Below are positions 15,159 to 22,408 of a stretch of 64,000 bases of DNA, one piece after another. The stretch is from Mycobacterium sp. 852002-10029_SCH5224772 (GTDB taxonomy: Bacteria > Actinomycetota > Actinomycetes > Mycobacteriales > Mycobacteriaceae). The number at the start of each line of letters is the position of its first letter. Position 1 is the first letter of the stretch. The stretch is from positions 1-64,000 of the forward strand of contig NZ_LZHT01000110.1 in the NCBI RefSeq assembly GCF_001667315.1, written 5' to 3'. The notes below the pieces were generated by a model, which was not told where the DNA came from, made no database searches, and was given only the letters and a program-made list of their open reading frames with translations. Position numbers and translations under genes: made by a program.

Positions 15159-15956
15159 GTGTCGGGTCCTCACATCAAGACGCACAACGCGTGGGTGGAA
15201 TTTCCCATCTTCGACGCCAAGTCGCGTTCGCTGAAGAAGGCCTTCTTGGGCAAGGCGGGCGGCACGATCGGGCGCAACAACTCCAACGTGGTTGTCGTCG
15301 AAGCGTTGCGGGACATCACCATGTCCCTCGAGCTGGGCGACCGGGTGGGCCTGGTCGGCCACAACGGGGCGGGGAAATCGACTCTGCTGCGCCTACTTTC
15401 GGGCATCTACGAGCCCACCCGGGGCTGGGCGCAGGTCACCGGGCGGGTGGCGCCGATCTTCGACCTCGGCGTCGGGATGGACCCCGAGATCTCCGGCTAC
15501 GAGAACATCATCATCCGCGGCCTGTTCCTCGGGCAGACCCGAAAACAGATGCAGTCCAAGGTCGACGAGATCGCCGAGTTCACCGAGCTGGGTGACTACC
15601 TGTCGATGCCGCTGCGCACCTATTCCACCGGTATGCGGGTCCGGCTGGCCATGGGCGTGGTCACCAGCATCGATCCCGAGATCCTGCTGCTCGACGAAGG
15701 CCTGGGCGCCGTGGACGCCGACTTCATGAAGAAGGCCCAGTCGCGGTTGCAGGGTCTGGTGGAGCGGTCCGGAATCCTGGTGTTCGCCAGCCATTCCAAC
15801 GAATTCCTGGCCCGGCTGTGCAAGACGGCGATGTGGATCGACCACGGTGTCATCCGCATGACCGGCGGCATCGAGGACGTCGTGCGGGCATACGAGGGGG
15901 AGGACGCGGCCCGGCACGTGCGCGAGGTGCTGGCCGAGACGGCCGGACAGCCATGA
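15159..15956 (+). CDS. wzt: ABC exporter ATPase Wzt (galactan precursor export)
   Basis: 265 residues. Walker A GHNGAGKST (67-75), signature YSTGM (156-160), Walker B EILLLDE (175-181) and H-loop His213 are all present. The sequence is of the polysaccharide-export Wzt/TagH type (VGLVGHNGAGKSTLLRLLSG, GVGMDPEISGYENI). No C-terminal carbohydrate-binding domain is attached. With Wzm it forms the transporter proposed to flip lipid-linked galactan. Corresponds to Rv3781 (rfbE). Its TGA overlaps the ATG of glfT1 by 4 nt. Confidence 0.9.
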   Translation: MSGPHIKTHNAWVEFPIFDAKSRSLKKAFLGKAGGTIGRNNSNVVVVEALRDITMSLELGDRVGLVGHNGAGKSTLLRLLSGIYEPTRGWAQVTGRVAPIFDLGVGMDPEISGYENIIIRGLFLGQTRKQMQSKVDEIAEFTELGDYLSMPLRTYSTGMRVRLAMGVVTSIDPEILLLDEGLGAVDADFMKKAQSRLQGLVERSGILVFASHSNEFLARLCKTAMWIDHGVIRMTGGIEDVVRAYEGEDAARHVREVLAETAGQP

Positions 15957-16867
15957 GCGACACCGTCGTCGCCGTCGTCGTCACCCACCGGCGCCCCGAC
16001 GAGCTGGCCAAGTCCCTCGATGTGCTGAGCACGCAGACCCGGCTGCCCGACCACCTCATCGTCGTCGACAACGACTTTACGGGTGACGGCCGTGTCCGCG
16101 AACTTGTTGCGGGACAACCCATTCCGACCACCTATCTCGGATCGCGCCGTAACCTAGGCGGAGCAGGCGGCTTCGCGTTGGGCATGCTGCACGCGTTGGC
16201 GCTGGGCGCCGACTGGGTGTGGCTGGCCGACGACGACGGGCGCCCGCAGGACTCCCATGTTCTGGCCACCCTGCTGGCGTGCGCGGACAAGCACGGCCTG
16301 GCCGAGGTGTCACCGATGGTGTGCAATATGGACGACGCGGCGCGGTTGGCGTTTCCGTTGCGCCGCGGCCTGGTATGGCGCAGGCGCGCAAGCGAATTGC
16401 GCACCGAGGACGGGCAGGACCTGTTGGGTGGCATCGCGTCGTTGTTCAACGGCGCGCTGTTCCGGGCCGCGACGCTGGAATCGATCGGCGTCCCGGATCT
16501 TCGGCTGTTCATCCGGGGCGACGAGGTGGAGATGCACCGGCGGCTGGTGCGTTCCGGCCTGCCGTTCGGCACCTGCCTGGACACGGTCTACCTGCACCCG
16601 TGCGGATCCGACGAATTCCGCCCGATCCTCGGCGGCCGGATGCACACCCAATATCCCGACAATGCCACCAAACGGTTCTTCACCTACCGCAACCGCGGCT
16701 ACCTGCAGTCACAGCCCGGGCTGCGCAAGCTGGTGGTGCAGGAATGGGTTCGGTTCGGCTGGTTCTTCTTGGTCACCCGTCGCGATCCCCGAGGTCTGGC
16801 CGAGTGGATCCGGTTGCGGCGCTTGGGACGTCGTGAGCAATTCGGCCAGCTGGGAGGACCCCGATGA
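15953..16867 (+). CDS. glfT1: galactofuranosyltransferase GlfT1
   Basis: 304 residues, identical in length to Rv3782. GT-A fold, family GT2: VVAVVVTHRRPDEL at the N-terminus, NLGGAGGF at 67-74 and the metal-binding DDD at 93-95. GlfT1 adds the first two galactofuranose residues to the rhamnose-GlcNAc-PP-decaprenyl linker on the cytosolic face. ATGA overlaps at both ends couple it translationally to wzt and wzm. Confidence 0.9.
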   Translation: MSDTVVAVVVTHRRPDELAKSLDVLSTQTRLPDHLIVVDNDFTGDGRVRELVAGQPIPTTYLGSRRNLGGAGGFALGMLHALALGADWVWLADDDGRPQDSHVLATLLACADKHGLAEVSPMVCNMDDAARLAFPLRRGLVWRRRASELRTEDGQDLLGGIASLFNGALFRAATLESIGVPDLRLFIRGDEVEMHRRLVRSGLPFGTCLDTVYLHPCGSDEFRPILGGRMHTQYPDNATKRFFTYRNRGYLQSQPGLRKLVVQEWVRFGWFFLVTRRDPRGLAEWIRLRRLGRREQFGQLGGPR

Positions 16868-17694
16868 CGTTCCTTGACGCGGCGGCACAGTCGCGGACAT
16901 TCACCCGGGCCCGTGGCGATCTGGCCGACGGCTTCCGTCGTCACGAGCTCTGGCTGCACCTGGGCTGGCAGGACATCAAGCAGCGCTACCGCCGCTCGGT
17001 GCTGGGGCCCTTCTGGATCACCATCGCGACCGGGACCACCGCCGTCGCCATGGGTGGCTTGTACTCCAAGCTGTTTCACCTCGAGCTGTCCGTGCATCTG
17101 CCGTATGTGACGCTGGGCCTGATCATCTGGAACCTGATCAATGCCGCCATCCTGGAGGGCGCCGATGTGTTCGTCGCCAACGAGGGACTGATCAAGCAGT
17201 TGCCCACCCCGCTGAGTGTGCATGTCTACCGGCTGGTGTGGCGGCAGGTCATCTTGTTCGCGCACAACATCGTCATCTACGTCGTGATCGCGATGATCTA
17301 TCCCAAGCCGTGGTCGTGGGCCGACCTTGCGGTGATCCCGGCGTTGGTGCTGATCGTGCTCAATTGCATATGGGTGTCGCTGTGTTTCGGCATCCTGGCG
17401 ACCCGCTACCGCGACATCGGTCCGCTGCTCTTCTCCGTCGTGCAGTTGCTGTTCTTCATGACGCCGATCATCTGGAACGACGACACCCTGCGCCAGCAGG
17501 GGGCCGGACGGTGGTCGCGCATCGTCGAGCTCAACCCGCTGCTGCACTACCTCGACATCGTTCGCGCGCCGCTGCTCGGGGCGCACCAGGAGCTGCGGCA
17601 CTGGGCCGTAGTGCTGGTGTTGACGGCCGTCGGTTGGGTGCTCGCGGCCTTCGCGATGCGCCAATACCGCGCCCGGGTGCCGTACTGGGTTTAG
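16864..17694 (+). CDS. wzm: ABC-2 type exporter permease Wzm
   Basis: 276 residues with six hydrophobic segments and the ABC2_membrane signature (WLHLGWQDIKQRYRRSVLGPFW at the entrance, then a late LNPLLHYLDIVRAPLLG). It pairs with Wzt to translocate lipid-linked galactan across the inner membrane (Rv3783). Its start overlaps the glfT1 stop by 4 nt. No homologues of Rv3784-Rv3787c follow; the next gene is a 13E12 element. Confidence 0.9.
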   Translation: MTFLDAAAQSRTFTRARGDLADGFRRHELWLHLGWQDIKQRYRRSVLGPFWITIATGTTAVAMGGLYSKLFHLELSVHLPYVTLGLIIWNLINAAILEGADVFVANEGLIKQLPTPLSVHVYRLVWRQVILFAHNIVIYVVIAMIYPKPWSWADLAVIPALVLIVLNCIWVSLCFGILATRYRDIGPLLFSVVQLLFFMTPIIWNDDTLRQQGAGRWSRIVELNPLLHYLDIVRAPLLGAHQELRHWAVVLVLTAVGWVLAAFAMRQYRARVPYWV

Positions 17695-17723
17695 CGCTTC
17701 GCCGGCTTGTCACCGGGCGCGGC

Positions 17724-17729
17724 TACTAT
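17724..17729 (+). promoter_or_regulatory. -10 box TACTAT for the 13E12 gene
   Basis: TACTAT ends 7 nt before the ATG at 17737, giving a predicted leaderless transcript. Its last T is the first base of the LexA box. Confidence 0.55.
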
Positions 17730-17744
17730 CGAATGTATGTTCGA
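17729..17744. promoter_or_regulatory. LexA/SOS box overlapping the start codon
   Basis: TCGAATGTATGTTCGA matches the mycobacterial SOS consensus TCGAAC-N4-GTTCGA at all but one position (T for C at the sixth). The ATG of the 13E12 gene (17737-17739) lies inside it, so bound LexA would cover the transcription start. REP13E12 genes of M. tuberculosis are known LexA targets. Confidence 0.75.
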
Positions 17745-19197
17745 AGTGGTGGCCTGCGACCTCGCGTTTCACGGCGTCGACGACGCCGGTGTGTTGGACC
17801 GGGTCACCGCGGCGGCCCGCGCGCAAAACGCGCACTGCGCCCGGGAGTTGGCGGCGATCGGGGAGCTGTATGCACGTAGGGCTCCGGCCGACGACGCCGA
17901 CCGTTTCAATTGGGCCGTCGACGGGCACGAGAATGTGGTCGCCGAGGTGGCGGCCGCACTGGGCATCAGCCGCGGCCGCGCGGCCGGCCGGTTGCACTAT
18001 GCGATCGCGTTGCGTGAGCGGCTGCCACGGGTCGCCGAGGTCTTCGCCCAGGGAAGAATCGATTTCCGGCTGATGGCGGCGGTGGTGTACCGCACCGATC
18101 TGATCGAGGACCCCGAATTGATCGCCCGGCTGGACGCCGCGGTGGCCCGGCATGCACCGAAGTGGATGCGGTTGTCGGGGCCGAAAATGGCCGAGCGTAT
18201 TGACATGTGGGTGGCGCGGTTCGATCCCGCGGGAGTGCGCGTGCCGGGGATGCGCAGTCAAGATCGCCGCGTCGAGATCGGGCCCATCAGCCCAGGGCTC
18301 GCGGAAATCTCGGCGACGGTGCACGCCACCGATGCGGCCGCAGTGGACCGCGCGCTTGACGCGTTGGCCGACTCGGTGTGCCGGAATGATTCACGAACCA
18401 AGGCTCAGCGTCGCGCCGACGGTTTTGCCGCGATGGCCGCCGGGCTGACCGTTTTGCGCTGCGACTGTGGCGGGCCGGATTGCCCTGCGGCGCAGCGTCC
18501 CTCGGGCACCAACGTCGTGATCCGTGTGCTGGCCGAGCCGGCCGCGGTCGGCGGCCAGACATGCGCGCTGGCGTATCTACCTGGGTTCGGCCCATTGCCG
18601 ACGGCGTCGCTGCGCGAGCTGGCCGGTGTCGCGAAGACCAAGCCGCTTTCGCTGCCGCCGGATCGCGCGGAAGCCGGGTATCGCCCGTCGACCGCACTGG
18701 CCGAATTCATCCGCTTTCGCGATCTGACATGCCGATTCCCCGGCTGCGATGCTCCGGCCGACCTCTGCGATATCGACCACACGGTGCCGTTTCCCCTCGG
18801 TCCCACCCATCCGTCGAACCTCAAGTTGCTCTGCCGCCACCATCACCTGCTCAAGACGTTCTATACAGGCCCTGATGGCTGGCGGGATCGCCAGCTTCCC
18901 GATGGCACGGTGGTGTGGACGTCGCCGACGGGACATACCTACACCACCAAACCCGTTGGTAGCCATTATTTTCCGGCACTGGCTGTCCCGACCGGAACGC
19001 TGACACTGCCGACCTTCACGCCCGCACCTCAGCAGAACCGCGGTGTCATGATGCCGGTCCGGCAGCGAACCCGGGCCGAGGATCATGCCGCCCGGGTCCG
19101 CTGGGAGCGCGGCATCAACGAGGCACGCATCAGCGCCGAGGCGGCACGTCGGGCCGAGCGGTCGGCGCCCAACATCAACGACCCGCCACCCTTCTAG
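17737..19197 (+). CDS. 13E12-repeat-family protein with DUF222 and HNH endonuclease domains
   Basis: 486 residues from the ATG inside the SOS box; a TTG at 17707 would start upstream of the predicted promoter. Residues about 20-320 form the DUF222 region (AAALGISRGRAAGRLHYAIALRERLP). The C-terminal HNH nuclease shows CDIDHTVPF, then HPSNLKLLCRHHHLLKTF, with the cysteine ligands of the zinc ribbon (CRFPGCD). The gene is intact. These multicopy proteins are DNA-damage inducible, and in M. tuberculosis copies of the repeat serve as phiRv1 integration sites. The element sits where Rv3784-Rv3787c are found in M. tuberculosis. Confidence 0.85.
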   Translation: MFEVVACDLAFHGVDDAGVLDRVTAAARAQNAHCARELAAIGELYARRAPADDADRFNWAVDGHENVVAEVAAALGISRGRAAGRLHYAIALRERLPRVAEVFAQGRIDFRLMAAVVYRTDLIEDPELIARLDAAVARHAPKWMRLSGPKMAERIDMWVARFDPAGVRVPGMRSQDRRVEIGPISPGLAEISATVHATDAAAVDRALDALADSVCRNDSRTKAQRRADGFAAMAAGLTVLRCDCGGPDCPAAQRPSGTNVVIRVLAEPAAVGGQTCALAYLPGFGPLPTASLRELAGVAKTKPLSLPPDRAEAGYRPSTALAEFIRFRDLTCRFPGCDAPADLCDIDHTVPFPLGPTHPSNLKLLCRHHHLLKTFYTGPDGWRDRQLPDGTVVWTSPTGHTYTTKPVGSHYFPALAVPTGTLTLPTFTPAPQQNRGVMMPVRQRTRAEDHAARVRWERGINEARISAEAARRAERSAPNINDPPPF

Positions 19198-19209
19198 ATG
19201 GTGGCGGGT
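19181..19209 (+). terminator. hairpin spanning the stop codon of the 13E12 gene
   Basis: ACCCGCCACC (19181-19190) pairs perfectly with GGTGGCGGGT (19200-19209), 10 bp with a 9-nt loop that contains the TAG stop. No U-tract follows. Confidence 0.45.
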
Positions 19210-19271
19210 TGGCTCATCGTGGTGTCACACTGGTACGCCATCTGAGCACACCGGGCGAAAGGTCCACCGAC

Positions 19272-19751
19272 GTGAGCAAGAAAGTCCCATCGGCAGCGGA
19301 CGCCGCGCGGAACAACCTCGAAGCGGAGCTGGACCGGCTGCGGCAGCGGCGCGACCGCCTCGAGGCCGAAGTCAAGAACGACCGCGGGATGGTGGGCGAT
19401 CACGGCGATGCGGCCGAGGCGATCCAGCGCGCCGACGAACTCGTGGTCCTCTCCGAGCGGATCAACGAATTGGACCGGCGTCTGCGGGCCGGGCCGCCGG
19501 ACTCCGACTCCTCGGCGACGCTGCCCGGCGGCACCGAGGTGACCCTGCGGTTCGCCGACGGCGAAGTGGTCACGATGCACGTGATCTCCATCGTCGAGGA
19601 GACGCCCGTGGGCCGGGAAGCCGAGACGCTCACCGCGCGCAGCCCGCTGGCCCAGGCCCTGGCCGGGCGCAAGCCGGGTGACACGGTGACCTACTCGACG
19701 CCGCAGGGCGAGAACCAGGTTGAGTTGATCGCGGTCAAGTTGCCGCGCTGA
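19272..19751 (+). CDS. Gre-family RNA polymerase secondary-channel factor (Rv3788-like)
   Basis: 159 residues from the GTG at 19272, preceded by GAAAGG. The N-terminal antiparallel coiled coil (LEAELDRLRQRRDRLEAEVKND, then AEAIQRADELVVLSERINELDRRL) and a C-terminal FKBP-like domain (LPGGTEVTLRFADGE to TVTYSTPQGENQVELIAVKL) give the GreA layout. The hairpin tip reads GMVGDHGDAAEA, without the usual GreA tip sequence. The M. tuberculosis homologue Rv3788 is reported to bind the secondary channel and inhibit transcription instead of stimulating cleavage. It precedes the DPA genes by 41 bp. Confidence 0.85.
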   Translation: MSKKVPSAADAARNNLEAELDRLRQRRDRLEAEVKNDRGMVGDHGDAAEAIQRADELVVLSERINELDRRLRAGPPDSDSSATLPGGTEVTLRFADGEVVTMHVISIVEETPVGREAETLTARSPLAQALAGRKPGDTVTYSTPQGENQVELIAVKLPR

Positions 19752-19780
19752 CGCTGCCCGCCAGCGCCCGGCGGCCCCGT

Positions 19781-19786
19781 TAGACT
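19781..19786 (+). promoter_or_regulatory. -10 box TAGACT for a leaderless GtrA-family gene
   Basis: TAGACT ends 6 nt before the ATG at 19793, supporting that start, which gives a protein about 19 residues longer at the N-terminus than the M. tuberculosis annotation. Confidence 0.5.
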
Positions 19787-19792
19787 CCCCCA

Positions 19793-20215
19793 ATGCTTCC
19801 CCCCGAGTCCCCGACCGCGCCGGCGCGCCTGAGCCTGACGACGCAGGTCACGCGTTTCGTCGTCACGGGCGGCCTGGCGGGGATCGTGGACTTCGGGCTC
19901 TACATGTTGCTCTGGAAGGTCCTGGGCGTACAGGTTGACCTGTCCAAGGCGACCAGCTTCATCGTCGGCACCATCACCGCCTATCTGATCAACCGCCGGT
20001 GGACCTTCCAGGCGGCACCGAGTACCGCCCGGTTCGTCGCGGTCATGGTTCTCTACGGCATCACCTTTACCGTGCAGGTCGGGCTCAACCACCTGTGCCT
20101 GGTCCTTTTGCACTATCGGGGGTGGGCGTCCATCGTCGCTTTCGTGATCGCGCAGGGGACCGCGACGGTAATCAACTTCGTCGTGCAGCGGGCCGTAATC
20201 TTCCGCATCCACTGA
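19793..20215 (+). CDS. GtrA-family membrane protein (Rv3789 homologue)
   Basis: 140 residues with four transmembrane segments (about 20-40, 48-68, 80-100 and 110-130) and the GtrA signature RFVVTGGLAGIVDFGLYMLL and AYLINRRWTF. In M. tuberculosis Rv3789 has been proposed either to flip decaprenylphosphoryl-arabinose or to anchor AftA; evidence is divided. It sits 32 bp ahead of dprE1, consistent with a DPA-related role. Confidence 0.85.
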   Translation: MLPPESPTAPARLSLTTQVTRFVVTGGLAGIVDFGLYMLLWKVLGVQVDLSKATSFIVGTITAYLINRRWTFQAAPSTARFVAVMVLYGITFTVQVGLNHLCLVLLHYRGWASIVAFVIAQGTATVINFVVQRAVIFRIH

Positions 20216-20233
20216 GCCGCCATCGGCAGGCGG

Positions 20234-20239
20234 TACCCT
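20234..20239 (+). promoter_or_regulatory. -10 box TACCCT upstream of dprE1
   Basis: TACCCT ends 8 nt before the ATG at 20248, compatible with a leaderless or near-leaderless dprE1 transcript within the operon. Confidence 0.4.
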
Positions 20240-20247
20240 CTTTGACG

Positions 20248-21630
20248 ATGTCGAGCACCGATCCCGTGACCAAGCCCACCCGGCTGATGGGCTTTGGGCG
20301 CACCGCACCGTCGGTGGCCCAGGTGCTGTCCACCCGCGATCCCGAGGTGATCGCCAAGGCGGTGGCCCGGGTGGCCGACTCGGGCGGTCGGGGCGTCATC
20401 GCCCGCGGGCTGGGCCGGTCCTACGGCGACAACGCGCAAAACGGCGGCGGCCTGGTGATCGACATGACCGGGCTCAACCGCATCCACTCGATCAGCGCCG
20501 ACACCCAGCTGGTCGACGTCGACGCCGGCGTCAGCCTGGACCAACTGATGAAGGCGGCACTCCCGTTCGGGCTGTGGGTTCCGGTGCTGCCGGGCACGCG
20601 GCAGGTGACCGTCGGCGGCGCGATCGCCTGCGACATCCACGGCAAGAACCATCACAGCGCGGGCAGTTTCGGCAACCACGTGCGGTCGATGGACCTGCTC
20701 ATGGCCGACGGCTCCGTGCGCACCGTCACCCCCGAGGGGGATGATGCCGAACTGTTCTGGGCCACCGTCGGGGGCAACGGCCTGACCGGGATCGTGCTGC
20801 GCGCGACCATCGCCATGACGCCGACGGAGACGGCGTACTTCATCGCCGACGGCGTGGCCACCAAGGATCTCGACGAGACGGTCGCCGTTCACCTCGACGG
20901 CAGCGAAGCCAACTACACCTACTCCAGCGCCTGGTTCGACCTGATCAGCCCGCCGCCGAAGCTCGGCCGGGCCTCGGTCAGCCGCGGCAGCCTGGCGAAG
21001 CTGGATCAACTGCCGAAGAAACTCGCCAAGAACCCGCTGAAATTCGATGCGCCGCAGCTGTTGACGGTACCGGACATGTTTCCGGTCAGCGCCATGAACA
21101 AGCTGTCGTTCATGGCGATCGGCGAGGTGTATTACCGCCTGGGCGGAACGTACTCGGGCAAGATCCAGAATCTGTCGCAGTTCTACCACATGCTGGATCT
21201 GGTCAGTGGCTGGAATAACTCCTACGGCCCAAGGGGTTTCGCCCAGCATCAGTTCCTGGTGCCGCCGAACGCGATGGACGAATTCAAGGCCATCATCCGC
21301 TGGATCCAAACCAGGGGCCACTACTCGGCGCTGAACGTGTTCAAGCTTTTCGGCCCGGGCAACCGCGCACCTCTGAGTTTCCCCATGGCCGGTTGGAACG
21401 TCGCGATGGACTTCCCCAACAAGCCCGGGATCAACGAGTTCCTCAACGAACTCGACCGGCGCGCACTGGAATTCGGCGGCAGGGTCTATACCGCCAAGGA
21501 CTCCCGTGTCAGCGCGGAGACCTTCCACGCCATGTATCCGCGCATCGACGAATGGATCGCTGTGCGCCGCAAGGTCGATCCCTTGCGGGTGTTCGCCTCG
21601 GACATGGCCCGACGTTTGGAGCTGCTCTAG
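20248..21630 (+). CDS. dprE1: decaprenylphosphoryl-beta-D-ribose 2'-oxidase DprE1
   Basis: 460 residues. FAD-binding half of the VAO type: ARGLGRSYGDNAQNGGG near residues 52-68 and GGAIACDIHGKNHHSAGSFG at about 123-141. The enzyme oxidises C2 of decaprenylphosphoryl ribose in the periplasm-facing DPA pathway. The residue equivalent to M. tuberculosis Cys387, the covalent target of benzothiazinones, is alanine (Ala386, GWNVAMDF, codon 21403-21405). Intrinsic resistance to nitro-benzothiazinones is expected, as known for M. avium. dprE2 follows after 11 nt. I start at the ATG, not the TTG two codons upstream. Confidence 0.95.
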   Translation: MSSTDPVTKPTRLMGFGRTAPSVAQVLSTRDPEVIAKAVARVADSGGRGVIARGLGRSYGDNAQNGGGLVIDMTGLNRIHSISADTQLVDVDAGVSLDQLMKAALPFGLWVPVLPGTRQVTVGGAIACDIHGKNHHSAGSFGNHVRSMDLLMADGSVRTVTPEGDDAELFWATVGGNGLTGIVLRATIAMTPTETAYFIADGVATKDLDETVAVHLDGSEANYTYSSAWFDLISPPPKLGRASVSRGSLAKLDQLPKKLAKNPLKFDAPQLLTVPDMFPVSAMNKLSFMAIGEVYYRLGGTYSGKIQNLSQFYHMLDLVSGWNNSYGPRGFAQHQFLVPPNAMDEFKAIIRWIQTRGHYSALNVFKLFGPGNRAPLSFPMAGWNVAMDFPNKPGINEFLNELDRRALEFGGRVYTAKDSRVSAETFHAMYPRIDEWIAVRRKVDPLRVFASDMARRLELL

Positions 21631-21641
21631 ATGGTGTGTCA

Positions 21642-22406
21642 ATGGTTCTAGATGCCGTAGGAAATCCGCAGACCATCCTGCTGCTCGGCGGCACGTCCGA
21701 GATCGGGCTGGCCATCTGCGAACGCTACCTGCAGAACGCGCACGCACGAATCGTGCTGGCCGCCATGCCGGGTGACCCAGGCCGCGAGGCCGCGGTGGCG
21801 CAGATGAAGGCCGCGGGCGCGCGGTCGGTGGAGGTGATCGATTTCGAAGCCACCGATCCCGACACCCACCCGAAGATGATCGATGCGGCGTTCGCCAACG
21901 GAGATGTAGACGTGGCCATCGTCGCCTTCGGCATCCTCGGTGACGCCGAGGAGCTGTGGCAAAACCAGCACAAGGCCGTGTTGGCCGCCGAAATCAACTA
22001 CACCGCAGCGGTTTCGGTGGGCGTACTACTGGCCGAGAAGATGCGGGCCCAGGGCTTCGGCCAGATCATCGCGATGAGTTCGGCCGCCGGTGAGCGGGTG
22101 CGGCGGTCCAACTTCGTCTATGGCTCCACCAAGGCGGGTTTGGACGGCTTCTATCTGGGCCTGGGAGAAGCGTTGCGTGAGTTCGGGGTTCGCGTCCTGG
22201 TGATCCGTCCCGGCCAGGTGCGTACCCGGATGAGCGCGCACGTCAAGGAAGCGCCACTGACCGTCGACAAGGAATACGTCGCCAACCTCGCGGTCACCGC
22301 TGCCGCAAAGGGTAAGGAATTGGTTTGGGCACCAGCAGCATTCCGTTATGTGATGATGGTGTTGCGACACGTCCCGCGTCCCATCTTCCGCAAGCTGCCA
22401 ATCTGA
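21642..22406 (+). CDS. dprE2: decaprenylphosphoryl-2-keto-ribose reductase DprE2
   Basis: 254 residues, the same length as Rv3791. Short-chain dehydrogenase fold: LLLGGTSEIGLAI (12-24) binds NADH, and the catalytic set includes Ser of AMSSAAGE and the YGSTKAG pair (Tyr and Lys). It reduces the keto intermediate made by DprE1 to decaprenylphosphoryl-arabinose, the only arabinose donor for cell-wall arabinan. Tightly packed: 11 nt after dprE1 and 2 nt before aftA. Confidence 0.95.
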   Translation: MVLDAVGNPQTILLLGGTSEIGLAICERYLQNAHARIVLAAMPGDPGREAAVAQMKAAGARSVEVIDFEATDPDTHPKMIDAAFANGDVDVAIVAFGILGDAEELWQNQHKAVLAAEINYTAAVSVGVLLAEKMRAQGFGQIIAMSSAAGERVRRSNFVYGSTKAGLDGFYLGLGEALREFGVRVLVIRPGQVRTRMSAHVKEAPLTVDKEYVANLAVTAAAKGKELVWAPAAFRYVMMVLRHVPRPIFRKLPI

Positions 22407-22408
22407 TC

